From Rhizobiaceae bacterium (GTDB lineage Bacteria; Pseudomonadota; Alphaproteobacteria; Rhizobiales; Rhizobiaceae), in contig JAIXTO010000168.1 of assembly GCA_027483885.1 (NCBI GenBank), positions 20,239 through 84,238 on the forward strand: DNA of 64,000 bases, read 5' to 3'. Below, in pieces: positions 51,779-61,231 of the stretch (positions within the stretch are counted from its first letter, which is position 1; the number at the start of each line of letters is the position of its first letter). The notes below the pieces were generated by a model, which worked only from the letters and a program-made list of their open reading frames with translations, searched no databases and was not told the DNA's origin. Made by a program: the position numbers and the translations under genes.

Positions 51779-52711
51779 ATGAGCGCCACGCAAGATCATG
51801 ATCGGCAGAAGCCCTGGCTGTGGCCCGAGGAAATCTGGCGCCAGAAGATCGGCAAGGCGAGAGCCGGACGGTCTCTGAAACCGGCAGCCTGGAAGAACGG
51901 CGCGCGCATGGCTGTCGCCATCTCGTTTGACAGCGACCACGAGACGTTCGAACTCCGAAACGGCGGTGAATCCATCAGCCGGTTGAGCCAGGGCCAGTAC
52001 GGCGCCCGCCGCGGCATGCCGCGCATTCTGGCGCTCTTGGAAAAATACGGCGTGCCTGCATCCTTCTTCATGCCGGCTGTTTCGGCGATGATCAATTCGG
52101 ACGAGGTCAAGGCCGTCATTGCCGGTGGCCACGAGCTTGGGATGCACAGCTGGATCCATGAATTCAACTCGCGTCTCGACTTTGAGACCGAACGGGATCT
52201 GGCGCTGCGGGCTGCCGACATGCTGGCAAAGCTTTCCGGCGTCCATCCGGTCGGCATGCGCACCGCATCCTGGGATTTCAGTCCCTACACGCTGGCGATC
52301 GCCCGCGAGATGGGCCTGCTCTACGATTCCTCCCTGATGGCCGACGACGACCCTTACGAACTTCTGGAAGACGGTGAGCCCACAGGCATGGTCGAGATCC
52401 CCGTCGAATGGATCCGCGACGATGCGCCTTATGTGGCGATGGACCGGATGACCGGCGCGCGCCCCTATGGCGGACCCGCCATGGTGGCGGACATCCTGCG
52501 GCGCGAGATGGACGTTGCGTGGGACGAAGGCGGCCTCTTCCAGGTGACGCTTCATCCGCATCACGTCGGCCATCGCTCACGAATCTTCATTCTTGAGGAA
52601 ACTATTCGCCATGCGAAGGCAAAGGGCGAAGTCTGGTTCTGTACGCATGCGGAACTGGCCCGATACTGTGCGCAGGAATGCGGCCTGGCCGCTGCCGTGC
52701 ATGCCGGCTGA
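51779..52711 (+). CDS. Polysaccharide-deacetylase (CE4) fold hydrolase, cytosolic
   Basis: This 310-residue protein has no signal peptide. NodB-fold motifs are present in variant form: SFDSDHE for the first Asp motif, MHSWIHEF for the metal HxxxH, RTASWDFSP for the third and TLHPHHVGHR near the C-terminus. This variant belongs with the cytosolic group that includes PuuE-type allantoinases, cyclic-imide hydrolases and HpPgdA-like enzymes, rather than secreted chitin deacetylases. It is the first gene of the IclR-controlled operon. Hydrolysis of an amide or cyclic amide taken up by the transporter that follows is plausible. AAGGTGA lies 5 bp before the ATG. Confidence 0.83.
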   Translation: MSATQDHDRQKPWLWPEEIWRQKIGKARAGRSLKPAAWKNGARMAVAISFDSDHETFELRNGGESISRLSQGQYGARRGMPRILALLEKYGVPASFFMPAVSAMINSDEVKAVIAGGHELGMHSWIHEFNSRLDFETERDLALRAADMLAKLSGVHPVGMRTASWDFSPYTLAIAREMGLLYDSSLMADDDPYELLEDGEPTGMVEIPVEWIRDDAPYVAMDRMTGARPYGGPAMVADILRREMDVAWDEGGLFQVTLHPHHVGHRSRIFILEETIRHAKAKGEVWFCTHAELARYCAQECGLAAAVHAG

Positions 52712-52756
52712 AACCGGTTCGACCACAAAAAATCAATGAGGAAGAGGGTGAACGAC

Positions 52757-54250
52757 ATGAAAACAGGACTGGCCTCCATCGCCGCCGCCGTCATGATGCT
52801 GATGGCATCGACCGCCGTCGCGCAGACCAAGGACACGCTGACGATCGATCTGCCCAACGATGCGGCAACGCTCGACCCGCACCTCCAGTGGAACACCGAC
52901 AGCTACACGGTCTATCGCAACATCTTCGACAATCTCCTGACACGCGATACGTCCGGCAAGATCGTGCCGCAGATCGCAACCGCCTGGACCTATGACAACG
53001 ACACAACCCTCACCTTCAAGATCCGCGATGACGTGACCTTTCAGGATGGCTCCAAGCTGACAGCCGACGATGTCGTCTTTTCGATCAACCGCATCATCAA
53101 TCCGGCCCTGAAGAGCCCGCAGCTGTCGCAGTTCGATCAGATCAAGACCGCGCAAGCTGTCGATGCGACGACGGTGAAAGTGACGACCAAATCGGCCTAC
53201 CCGGCCCTTCTCGCCCAGCTCGTGAAACTGTCGATCGTGCCAAAAGCCTATGTCGAGAAGGTCGGCGACCAGGAATTCAACCTGAAGCCGCTCGGCAGCG
53301 GACCCTATAAGCTGGTGGAATGGCAAAAGGGCATCGCGACCAACCTTGAGGCCTACGGCAACTACTGGCGCGGCCAGCCGCCCTTCCAGAAGGTCGTCTT
53401 CCGGGCCGTGCCCGATGTATCCACCCGCATCGCCGACCTGAAGACCGGCAAGGCCGACCTCATCCGCGACGTGCCTCCGGATCAGGCGTCCTCGCTTGAG
53501 AACGATAGCGGCACGAAGCTTCTGTCGGGAGAGACCGAGCGCGTCGGTTATCTCTACATCAATGCCGAGGCAGGCCCGACGAAGGACCTGCGCGTGCGTC
53601 AAGCCATCGCCTATGCCATCGACAAGCAGGGCCTGGTCGATGCCCTTCTCGAGGGTTATGGCAAGGCAGTGGATATCGTCGGTGCCGAGCCGATTTTCGG
53701 TTATACCGCCGACGTGAAAGGCTACCCCTACGATCCGGCAAAGGCAGCTCAACTGGTCAAGGAAGCCGGCGCCGAAGGGGCAACCGTCGAATTCCTGACC
53801 TCGCCGTCCTATCCGCGTGCGCTCGTCGAAGCCATTCAGCAGATGGTCAACGAGGCTGGCCTCAACGTGACGATCTCCTCGAGCGATCAGGCGACCTTCC
53901 TGAAGCGTCGCCAGGGCGGTGCCGACAATGCCGGCGGCATGGCCTTCGGCGCATGGTCCTGCGCCTGCCAGGATGCCGACGGCATCATCTTTCCGCTGTT
54001 CCGCAGCGGCAGCATCTGGGCAAAGTACAAGAACGAGAAATACGACGCGCTGGTTGATGAGGCCCGCACCATTCTCGACGAGCAGAAGCGCAAGGCGCTT
54101 TATGCGCAAGCCTACGAGATCCTGCGTGAAGACGTGCCGGGTCTTGGCCTCTACCAGGTCTATGCGCTCTATGGGGCAGCCAAGAACCTGCAGTGGACGC
54201 CGACCGCCAACGAAGCCCTGTTCGTCATGGACATGAGCTGGCAGCAGTAA
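52757..54250 (+). CDS. Dipeptide/oligopeptide-type ABC substrate-binding protein
   Basis: This 497-residue protein has a Sec signal peptide (MKTGLASIAAAVMMLMASTAVAQ) and the SBP_bac_5 fold: LTIDLPNDAATLDPHLQW, NIFDNLLTRD, YKLVEWQKG and RQAIAYAIDKQGLVDALLEGYG. Relatives bind di- and oligopeptides, nickel complexes, opines and sugar conjugates. It is followed by two permeases and two ATPases of the Dpp type. A GAAGAGGG site precedes the ATG at 52757, and an in-frame extension is rejected. The surrounding hydrolases suggest a peptide-like or N-acylated ligand. Confidence 0.9.
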   Translation: MKTGLASIAAAVMMLMASTAVAQTKDTLTIDLPNDAATLDPHLQWNTDSYTVYRNIFDNLLTRDTSGKIVPQIATAWTYDNDTTLTFKIRDDVTFQDGSKLTADDVVFSINRIINPALKSPQLSQFDQIKTAQAVDATTVKVTTKSAYPALLAQLVKLSIVPKAYVEKVGDQEFNLKPLGSGPYKLVEWQKGIATNLEAYGNYWRGQPPFQKVVFRAVPDVSTRIADLKTGKADLIRDVPPDQASSLENDSGTKLLSGETERVGYLYINAEAGPTKDLRVRQAIAYAIDKQGLVDALLEGYGKAVDIVGAEPIFGYTADVKGYPYDPAKAAQLVKEAGAEGATVEFLTSPSYPRALVEAIQQMVNEAGLNVTISSSDQATFLKRRQGGADNAGGMAFGAWSCACQDADGIIFPLFRSGSIWAKYKNEKYDALVDEARTILDEQKRKALYAQAYEILREDVPGLGLYQVYALYGAAKNLQWTPTANEALFVMDMSWQQ

Positions 54251-54265
54251 GGCAAGGAAGCGATC

Positions 54266-55186
54266 GTGTTGAATTACGCCGTCCAGCGGTTGATACAGGC
54301 CATTGTCGCCATCTTCGGCGTGCTCACGATCGTCTTTGTTGTCATGCATCTCTCGGGGGATCCGACGCTCCTTCTGGTCCCCCAGGATGCCTCTGCCGAA
54401 ATGATCGCCCAACTGCGCCACCAGCTCGGCTTCGACCGGCCGATCCATATCCAGTATCTCGATTATCTCTATGGGCTGACCCGGCTGGACTTCGGCATTT
54501 CCGTCGTCCAGCGGGTGCCCGCGCTCGATATCGTTGCTTCGCGGCTGCCCTATACGATCCAGCTTGCCGCCGGCGCCCTGCTGGTGGCGATCGGTATCGG
54601 TATTCCCGCCGGCATCATCATGGCCACCCTGCGCGATACCGCCATCGCGCGGATCCTTGCAGCCATCGTCGTCACCGGCCAGAGCGTGCCGACCTTCCTT
54701 TCGGCCATTCTGCTGATCTTCATCTTTGGCGTCACGCTGCGCTGGCTGCCAACATCAGGGGCCGGCGAGCTGTCCGCGATGATCATGCCGTCGATTGCGC
54801 TCGGCGCACTTTCGATGTCGACCTTTGCGCGCATGACGCGGATCGCGATCATCGACGAACTCGGCAAGGACTATGTCCGCGCTGGCCGCGCTCGTGGATT
54901 GTCGCTTCGTGAGATCGTTTTTCGCCACGTGCTGCGCAATGCCTCCATTCCTGTGATCACCATCGCCGCGCTGGAGATCGGCAACCTGCTTGCCGGCGCC
55001 GTCATCATCGAGACCGTCTTTGCCTGGCCGGGCATCGGGCAGCTTGCCATCCAGTCCATCCAGTCGCGCGACTTCCTGGTCGTCCAGGTCATCGTGCTCT
55101 TGATTTCATTCGTTTATGTGCTGACCAGCGTGGCGGCCGATCTCGTCTATGTGGTCGTTGATCCGCGCATCCGGCTGGTGAGGTGA
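54266..55186 (+). CDS. Dipeptide-type ABC permease (DppB-like)
   Basis: This 306-residue inner-membrane protein begins at a GTG after AAGGAAG. It has the DppB-type N-terminus (RLIQAIVAIFGVLTIVFVVMHLSGDP) and the coupling segment YVRAGRARGLSLREIVFRHVLRNA. Six helices are visible. It pairs with the DppC-like product of the next gene, whose start lies five bases after its stop. Confidence 0.9.
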   Translation: MLNYAVQRLIQAIVAIFGVLTIVFVVMHLSGDPTLLLVPQDASAEMIAQLRHQLGFDRPIHIQYLDYLYGLTRLDFGISVVQRVPALDIVASRLPYTIQLAAGALLVAIGIGIPAGIIMATLRDTAIARILAAIVVTGQSVPTFLSAILLIFIFGVTLRWLPTSGAGELSAMIMPSIALGALSMSTFARMTRIAIIDELGKDYVRAGRARGLSLREIVFRHVLRNASIPVITIAALEIGNLLAGAVIIETVFAWPGIGQLAIQSIQSRDFLVVQVIVLLISFVYVLTSVAADLVYVVVDPRIRLVR

Positions 55187-55190
55187 GGAA

Positions 55191-56060
55191 ATGTCCGTGA
55201 TTGCAAGCGCCCATGCCGTGCGCCAGCGCCTCCGCCGCGTTCCGCTGTCGGTCATCATCGTCTCCCTCCTCCTGGTGATCATCATCCTTCTGGCCGTCTT
55301 TGCGCCCTTTTTCGCGCCAGCCGATCCCAACAGCCAGGCGCTTCTGGCCCGCCTGAAGGCACCCGGCTTTTCCTATCGCGGCATCACCTACTGGATGGGC
55401 ACGGATGATCTCGGCCGCGACCTGATTTCCCGCACGCTCTACGGTGCCAGGATTTCGCTCGGCGTCGCCGTGCTCTCGGTGGTCGTCTCCACCCTTGTCG
55501 GCGTTTCGCTCGGCATGCTGGCCGGCTGGTTCCGGGGATGGACCGAAACGATCATCATGCGCCTTGTCGACATCATGATGTCGATCCCGGCCATTCTGCT
55601 GGCGGTGCTCACGGTTGCCGTGCTCGGCCCGGGCTTCCTGAAACTCGTCCTCGTTCTCGGCTTGACCCGCTGGCCGCGCTACACCCGCGTTGCCTATGCC
55701 CAGACGCTGCAGGTGTCGAACCTGCCGTTCATCAAGGCGTCCGAGCTTGCCGGTGCCGGTGCCGTGCGCATCCTCCTTCACCATATCCTCCCCAATATTG
55801 CCGGTCCGCTCCTCATCGTCGCAACGGCGGAGTTCGGTCTGATGATCCTGATGGAATCGGGCCTTTCCTTCCTCGGGCTCGGCATACAGCCTCCATCGGC
55901 CAGCTGGGGCTCGATCATGAGCGTCGGACGCCAATATCTCGAACGTGCATGGTGGATCGTCGCCGTTCCCGGCGCCTGCCTTTTCCTCCTCGTCTTTTCC
56001 GTCAACGTGCTCGGTGACTGGCTGCGCGACCAGCTCGACCCGCGCTCCCGTTCCCGCTGA
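55191..56060 (+). CDS. Dipeptide-type ABC permease (DppC-like)
   Basis: This 289-residue inner-membrane protein has the family segments HWMGTDDLGRD-like (YWMGTDDLGRDLISRTLYGARISL) and the coupling segment FIKASELAGAGAVRILLHHILPN, followed by ESGLSFLGLGIQPPSASWGSIM. Six helices are visible. It is followed ten bases later by the SDR gene, which interrupts the usual Dpp order before the two ATPase genes. Confidence 0.9.
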   Translation: MSVIASAHAVRQRLRRVPLSVIIVSLLLVIIILLAVFAPFFAPADPNSQALLARLKAPGFSYRGITYWMGTDDLGRDLISRTLYGARISLGVAVLSVVVSTLVGVSLGMLAGWFRGWTETIIMRLVDIMMSIPAILLAVLTVAVLGPGFLKLVLVLGLTRWPRYTRVAYAQTLQVSNLPFIKASELAGAGAVRILLHHILPNIAGPLLIVATAEFGLMILMESGLSFLGLGIQPPSASWGSIMSVGRQYLERAWWIVAVPGACLFLLVFSVNVLGDWLRDQLDPRSRSR

Positions 56061-56070
56061 GGTGACATTT

Positions 56071-56859
56071 ATGGACTTCCACGACAAGACAATGGTCATC
56101 ACGGGCGCTGCCGGCATTTTCGGTGGCTGGACCGCCGCCTATTTTGCCAAGCGCGGTGCAAAGCTCTGCCTCAGCGATATCCGCATGGAGGCGCTGGAAA
56201 AGGTCGCGGCAGATCTCAACCTTGATCCGGCCACCACGCTCCTGCATGCGACGGAACTGACGAGCGATGCTTCCATGCTCGATCTGGTGGATCTGGTGCG
56301 CCGGGAATGGAAGGCGCCGGATATTCTCGTCAACAATGCCGGCATCTACACCCGCTTCAGCCTGCTGGAGATGGAATTTGCCGATTGGGACCGCGTCTTC
56401 GGTGTCAATTTGCGGGCACCCTTCGTGCTGACGCGCGAGATGGCAAAGCTGATGATTGCCGATGGCCGCAAGGGATCGGTCATCAATATTTCCTCCGGCG
56501 CCGCGCGCAAGATGAACCAGAATTCGGTGCCCTATTGCACCTCGAAGACTGCGCTCGAGCGCCTGTCCAAGGGTTTTGCCATGGAACTTGCCCACCATGG
56601 CATTCGCGTCAATATCGTGGAACCCGGTTTTGCCCCGGGAAGCGAGGTCTCGGCGCTGGACGACGACTACGTCAAAAACATGCTCAAAAACATACCCCTC
56701 GGGCGCGCCAGCGGCCCGGAGGATGCACCTGGCGCGATTGCCTATCTCTGTTCCGAGCAGGCGTCCTTCATCACCGGTGCCGTTTTCAGTGTCGACGGTG
56801 GCAATTCCATCGGCAATTACAAACGACCTGAACCGGCCTCGCCGGCAGCCGCAGGTTAA
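56071..56859 (+). CDS. SDR-family oxidoreductase
   Basis: This 262-residue classical short-chain dehydrogenase has the nucleotide site TGAAGIFGG near residue 10, NNAG in LVNNAGIYTRF, catalytic Ser in INISSGA and YCTSKTA as YxxxK. The C-terminus has GAVFSVDGGNS. It lies between the permease and ATPase genes of the dipeptide-type importer, so it is part of the pathway rather than an insertion. It presumably oxidises or reduces a hydroxy or keto group of the imported compound. An in-frame extension upstream lies in the permease gene and is rejected. Confidence 0.88.
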   Translation: MDFHDKTMVITGAAGIFGGWTAAYFAKRGAKLCLSDIRMEALEKVAADLNLDPATTLLHATELTSDASMLDLVDLVRREWKAPDILVNNAGIYTRFSLLEMEFADWDRVFGVNLRAPFVLTREMAKLMIADGRKGSVINISSGAARKMNQNSVPYCTSKTALERLSKGFAMELAHHGIRVNIVEPGFAPGSEVSALDDDYVKNMLKNIPLGRASGPEDAPGAIAYLCSEQASFITGAVFSVDGGNSIGNYKRPEPASPAAAG

Positions 56860-56870
56860 GGGATTACCGT

Positions 56871-57866
56871 ATGGAGACGCACCCACGCCCGCTGCTGTCG
56901 GTTGACGACCTGACCATCGAGATCGGCGGCGCCAACGTTGTCGACGGCATATCGTTTACCGTTGCACCGGGAAAGGTGATGGCGCTGGTCGGTGAATCCG
57001 GCTGCGGCAAGTCACTCACGTCCTATGCCATGCTCGGCCTGCTGCCGCCGGCAGCACGCCGGTCCGGCGGAACCATACACCTCGGCGACCAGGAGCTTAC
57101 TGCCCTGTCGGAGCGTGCGTTCCGCAAGGCGCGCGGCAAGGATATCTCGATCATCTTCCAGGAGCCGAGCGCATCGCTCGATCCGCTGACGACGGTCGGC
57201 GCCCAGATCGCTGCCGCCTACCGGACGCATCACAAGGTGTCGCGCGCAGAAGCCTACGCCAAGGCGCGCCAGATGCTTGAAGATGTCGGCATTCCCGATC
57301 CCGACCGACGGCTGCACCAATATCCGTTCGAGCTGTCGGGTGGTATGTGCCAGCGCATCATGATCTCGATTGCGCTGATCTGCAGCCCGCGCGTGCTGGT
57401 GGCCGACGAGCCAACGACGGCGCTCGACGTCACCATCCAGGCCCAGATCCTGGACCTCATGAAGAAACTCGTGACTGAGCGCGACACGGCAATCGTCATC
57501 ATCACCCACGACATGGGCGTCGTCGCCGATATCGCAGACGACGTGGCGGTGATGTATGCCGGGCGCATCGCCGAGATCGCACCGGTCCATGCCTTGTTCG
57601 AAAAACCAAGGCATCCTTACACGGCGCTGCTTCTCGCCAGCGTCCCGAAACTGAGCGATGCGCCGAAGGCGGATCTCGCGACGATCGAGGGCCGGGTACC
57701 GACGCCGAACGAATTTAATGCCGGCTGTCGCTTTGCAGACCGCTGTCCGCTGGCAACCGAACGCTGCCGTGCAGAACAGCCGCCGCTGTTCGATTGCGGT
57801 GGCGGTCATCGCTCCGCCTGTTGGCACATCGACCGCATGGCCGAGATCCATGGGAGGGCCGCATGA
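56871..57866 (+). CDS. Dipeptide-type ABC ATP-binding protein (DppD-like)
   Basis: This 331-residue ATPase has Walker A GESGCGKS near residue 42, signature LSGGMCQR, Walker B VADEPTTALD and switch THDMG. The C-terminal oligopeptide-transport extension has the Cys pattern C-x6-C-x6-C (CRFADRCPLATERC) followed by another Cys pair, which in this family can hold an iron-sulfur cluster. It overlaps the next ATPase gene by four bases. Confidence 0.9.
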   Translation: METHPRPLLSVDDLTIEIGGANVVDGISFTVAPGKVMALVGESGCGKSLTSYAMLGLLPPAARRSGGTIHLGDQELTALSERAFRKARGKDISIIFQEPSASLDPLTTVGAQIAAAYRTHHKVSRAEAYAKARQMLEDVGIPDPDRRLHQYPFELSGGMCQRIMISIALICSPRVLVADEPTTALDVTIQAQILDLMKKLVTERDTAIVIITHDMGVVADIADDVAVMYAGRIAEIAPVHALFEKPRHPYTALLLASVPKLSDAPKADLATIEGRVPTPNEFNAGCRFADRCPLATERCRAEQPPLFDCGGGHRSACWHIDRMAEIHGRAA

Positions 57867-58843
57867 CCGAAAACCTGCACAATGTTCTGGAACTGCGGGA
57901 TGTCGCCGTTCATTTCGGTGGCCGCGGCGGGTTGTTCGGCTCGTCCGGCACCGTCGTCAAGGCTGTCAATGGCGTCGATCTCGAGATCAGGAGGGCCGAG
58001 ACGGTTGCCCTTGTCGGGGAATCAGGCTGTGGAAAGTCGACGCTCTCCAACACCATTGTCGGCTTGCAGGCGCCGGTGTCGGGAAGCGTCAAGATCAGCG
58101 GCGAGGAAGTGGTCGGCGCCGACCGTCGCAAGCTCAACGATATCAGGCGCAAGGTGCAGATGATCTTCCAGGATCCGGCGCTGTCGCTCGACCCGCGCTC
58201 GACCATTGGCGCCACCATCGGCGAACCGCTGATCGTTCGCGGCATTGCACGCGGCAAGGCGCTGAAAGAGCGCGTGGCGGACCTGTTGACGCAGGTCGGT
58301 CTGAGGCCTGAACATGCCGACCGCTATCCCCACCAGTTCTCCGGCGGCCAGCGCCAGCGCGTGGTGATCGCGCGGGCTTTGGCGCTGGAGCCGGATCTGC
58401 TGATCTGCGACGAGCCGGTCTCGGCGCTTGATGTTTCCGTGCGCGCGCAGATCCTCAACCTGCTCGTGGCGCTGCAGCAGCGCATGGGCGTCTCCTACCT
58501 CTTCGTCTCCCACGATTTGAGCGTCGTGCGCCATATCTGCGACCGGGTGGTGGTCATGTATCTCGGCCGATTTGTGGAAATTGCCGACCGCGACATCTTC
58601 TTTGCCGATCCCAAACATCCCTATACCCGCGCGCTGATGTCGGCGGTGCCGGAGGCCGATCCGACGGTGCAGCGGAGCAGACAGCGCTTCATCCTGCAGG
58701 GCGAACTGCCGAGCCCGGCGAATATTCCCTCCGGCTGCGCCTTTCATACGCGCTGTCCGCTCGCAACGGAGATCTGTTCGAAGGTGCGCCCTGAACTGAC
58801 GCCGCGTCCGGACGGCGCCCGCGTTGCCTGCCATCACGCCTGA
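57863..58843 (+). CDS. Dipeptide-type ABC ATP-binding protein (DppF-like)
   Basis: This 326-residue ATPase has Walker [10 protein letters not shown], signature FSGGQRQR, Walker [11 protein letters not shown] and switch SHDLS. The C-terminal family extension contains [15 protein letters not shown]. The ATG at 57863 overlaps the preceding stop, and a longer in-frame reading inside the upstream gene is rejected. It partners the DppD-like subunit, and the penicillin acylase gene begins 14 bases downstream. Confidence 0.9.
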   Translation: MTENLHNVLELRDVAVHFGGRGGLFGSSGTVVKAVNGVDLEIRRAETVALVGESGCGKSTLSNTIVGLQAPVSGSVKISGEEVVGADRRKLNDIRRKVQMIFQDPALSLDPRSTIGATIGEPLIVRGIARGKALKERVADLLTQVGLRPEHADRYPHQFSGGQRQRVVIARALALEPDLLICDEPVSALDVSVRAQILNLLVALQQRMGVSYLFVSHDLSVVRHICDRVVVMYLGRFVEIADRDIFFADPKHPYTRALMSAVPEADPTVQRSRQRFILQGELPSPANIPSGCAFHTRCPLATEICSKVRPELTPRPDGARVACHHA

Positions 58844-58857
58844 AAGACAGACATACT

Positions 58858-61224
58858 ATGACCGATACAGTCACTGAGGAAACCATCAGGCTTTGCGGGC
58901 TGCAGGACGAGGCCGAGATCCGCGTTGACCGCTGGGGCATCCCGCACATCCGTGCGGCGAGCGAGGCCGACCTCTTTTTCCTGCAGGGCTTCAACGCGGC
59001 GCGGGACCGGCTGTGGCAGCTCGATCTCTGGCGCAAGCGCGGCCTTGGCCTGCTCGCTGCCGATTTCGGCCCGGGCTATCTCGCGCAGGATCATGCCGCG
59101 AGGCATTTTCTCTATCGCGGCGACATGACAACCGAATGGCTGGCCTATGCCGAAGACACGCAGGCGATCTGCACCGCCTTTGCCGATGGGGTGAACGCCT
59201 ATATCGCCCTCTGCAACCACGAGCGGGAGCGCTTGCCGCCGGAATTTGCCGTGTTCGGTACCCGGCCCGCCCGCTGGCAGCCGGAGGATGTGGTGCGGAT
59301 TCGTTCACATGCCCTCACCCGCAATGGCGTCTCAGAAATCCTGCGCGCCAATGTCATGGCGATGGCGGATGCCTCGACCGATCTTTTGCGCTTCGAACTG
59401 GACCCGCCGGTCGCTCAGACGCTCGCAGAAGGGCTTTCCTTTGCGGATGTGCCGCTGGAAGCGGTGCGGCTGTTCAAGCTTGCCACCGCGCCGGTCACCT
59501 TTGAAAAAGAGCGGCTGTCGGCCAGCCTTGCGGATGCCTGGACGTGGACGGAGGTGACGGACCTGGGTGAAGTCGTGCAGCGCAGCGCCGAGGAAGGGTC
59601 CAACAACTGGGCCGTCCATGGCTCGCGCACCGAAAGCGGCCGGCCGATCCTCGCCAGCGATCCGCACCGCGCCCATGCGGTGCCCTCGCTCCGCTATCTC
59701 GTTCACCTGGAAGCGCCTGATCTCAACGTCATCGGAACTGGCGAACCGAATGCGCCGGGCGTCTCGATTGGCCACAACGACCGCACCGCTTTCGGCCTGA
59801 CGATTTTCGGCGCCGACCAGGAAGATATCTACGTGTACGAGACACGGGAAGGCGAACCGGATCTTTACCGGTACGGCAATGGCTGGGAGACGATCGAGCG
59901 GATCGAACAGGCCTTTGCGGTCAAGGGACATGACGCGCAAGTGCTGACGCTCTCGTTTACCCGTCACGGACCCGTGTTGCATGAAGATCGAAACCGCTGT
60001 CGTGCCGTTGCCATGCGCACCGTCTGGCATTCGCCGGGGGCGGCCGCCTATCTCGGCAGCCTGTCCTATATGCGCAGCGCCTCGACGGAGGCCTTTGCGA
60101 ATAACCTTGGCCATTGGGGCACGCCGTCGGTCAACCATGTCAGCGCCGATGTCGAGGGCACTATCGGCTGGTTCACCGCCGGCTTCACGCCGGTGCGGCA
60201 TAACTGGCAGGGTCTGCTGCCCGTGCCCGGCGACGGAAGCTATGAGTGGGACGGTTTTCTGGCGCCGAAGGAACTGCCGCGCAGTGTCAACCCCGCCGCC
60301 GGTTACGTCGCCTCTGCCAACGAGATGAACCTGCCCGTAGATCGTGATCCGGCGGCCCCCTCGATCGGGCATGAATGGGCCGAAGGCAGCCGGGCAAGGC
60401 GTATCAAAGCCGTGCTCGCCGCCGACCGCAGCCATACGCTGGCGGCGTCGATGGCGCTCCAGACCGACGTCTATTCGCGCCCCGCCGAGGTCATCGTTAC
60501 CCTTCTGAAAGAATTCGCGCCCTCGGCGTTACTCGATACCGGGCAGATCCGTAGCCTTCAGCTGTTCGACGACTGGGACTATCGTCTCGAAGCCGACAGC
60601 GCTGCGGCCGCACTCTTCGAGGTCTGGTGGATGAAGCACCTGCGGCCCAACCTCCTCGCCCGTTTTGCGCCGGATCAGGCCGTACGCCAGCTTCTGCTTC
60701 CCGGGGATTTCGACCGGCTTCTCACGCTGCTCGAGACGCCGCAAAACGTCTGGAGCAGGGATGAGCGGGATGCGCTCATGCTCTCGACGCTTGCAAAAGG
60801 CTTCGAGGATTGCGCCACGCGTCTCGGTCCTGACGCTTCCGCATGGCGCTGGGGCGACCTCCACCGGGCGCTCTTCGAACATGCCGCGAGCCGCGTAAAG
60901 CCTGCGGCCGAAGCCGAATGGAATGTCGGACCGCTCGCCGTCGGCGGCAGCCGCTCGACCCCCATGCACGCGGCCTATCGCTTAAGCGATTTCGGCGTAA
61001 ATGCCGGGGCCTCCGTACGGCTCGTCATGGACGTCGGGTCCTGGGACAACAGCATCTGCGTCAACACACCCGGACAGTCCGGCGATCCGCGCTCGCCCCA
61101 TTATGCCGATCTCTCCGGGCCATGGTCGCGCGGAGACTATGTGCCGTTGCTTTACAGCCGTGAAAGGGTGGATGCGGAGACGACCCATCTGATCCGGCTT
61201 TTCCCTGCCGCAGACAAGGAGTGA
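58858..61224 (+). CDS. Penicillin-acylase-family Ntn hydrolase without signal peptide
   Basis: This 788-residue protein has the S45 layout. The alpha-chain part is at residues 1 to about 215 (VDRWGIPHIRAASEADLFFLQGFNAARDRLWQLDLWRKRG-like opening). A spacer follows, then the beta chain starting at the nucleophile Ser248 in EEGSNNWAV. The conserved HRAHAVPSLRY and later Asn/Arg region (SANEMNLP) follow. Family members cleave amide bonds of penicillins, N-acyl-homoserine lactones or other acylated amines after self-processing, usually in the periplasm. Here no signal peptide is present, so the enzyme should act in the cytosol on an imported compound. Operon position supports that. Confidence 0.9.
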   Translation: MTDTVTEETIRLCGLQDEAEIRVDRWGIPHIRAASEADLFFLQGFNAARDRLWQLDLWRKRGLGLLAADFGPGYLAQDHAARHFLYRGDMTTEWLAYAEDTQAICTAFADGVNAYIALCNHERERLPPEFAVFGTRPARWQPEDVVRIRSHALTRNGVSEILRANVMAMADASTDLLRFELDPPVAQTLAEGLSFADVPLEAVRLFKLATAPVTFEKERLSASLADAWTWTEVTDLGEVVQRSAEEGSNNWAVHGSRTESGRPILASDPHRAHAVPSLRYLVHLEAPDLNVIGTGEPNAPGVSIGHNDRTAFGLTIFGADQEDIYVYETREGEPDLYRYGNGWETIERIEQAFAVKGHDAQVLTLSFTRHGPVLHEDRNRCRAVAMRTVWHSPGAAAYLGSLSYMRSASTEAFANNLGHWGTPSVNHVSADVEGTIGWFTAGFTPVRHNWQGLLPVPGDGSYEWDGFLAPKELPRSVNPAAGYVASANEMNLPVDRDPAAPSIGHEWAEGSRARRIKAVLAADRSHTLAASMALQTDVYSRPAEVIVTLLKEFAPSALLDTGQIRSLQLFDDWDYRLEADSAAAALFEVWWMKHLRPNLLARFAPDQAVRQLLLPGDFDRLLTLLETPQNVWSRDERDALMLSTLAKGFEDCATRLGPDASAWRWGDLHRALFEHAASRVKPAAEAEWNVGPLAVGGSRSTPMHAAYRLSDFGVNAGASVRLVMDVGSWDNSICVNTPGQSGDPRSPHYADLSGPWSRGDYVPLLYSRERVDAETTHLIRLFPAADKE

Positions 61225-61231
61225 TACTTGG

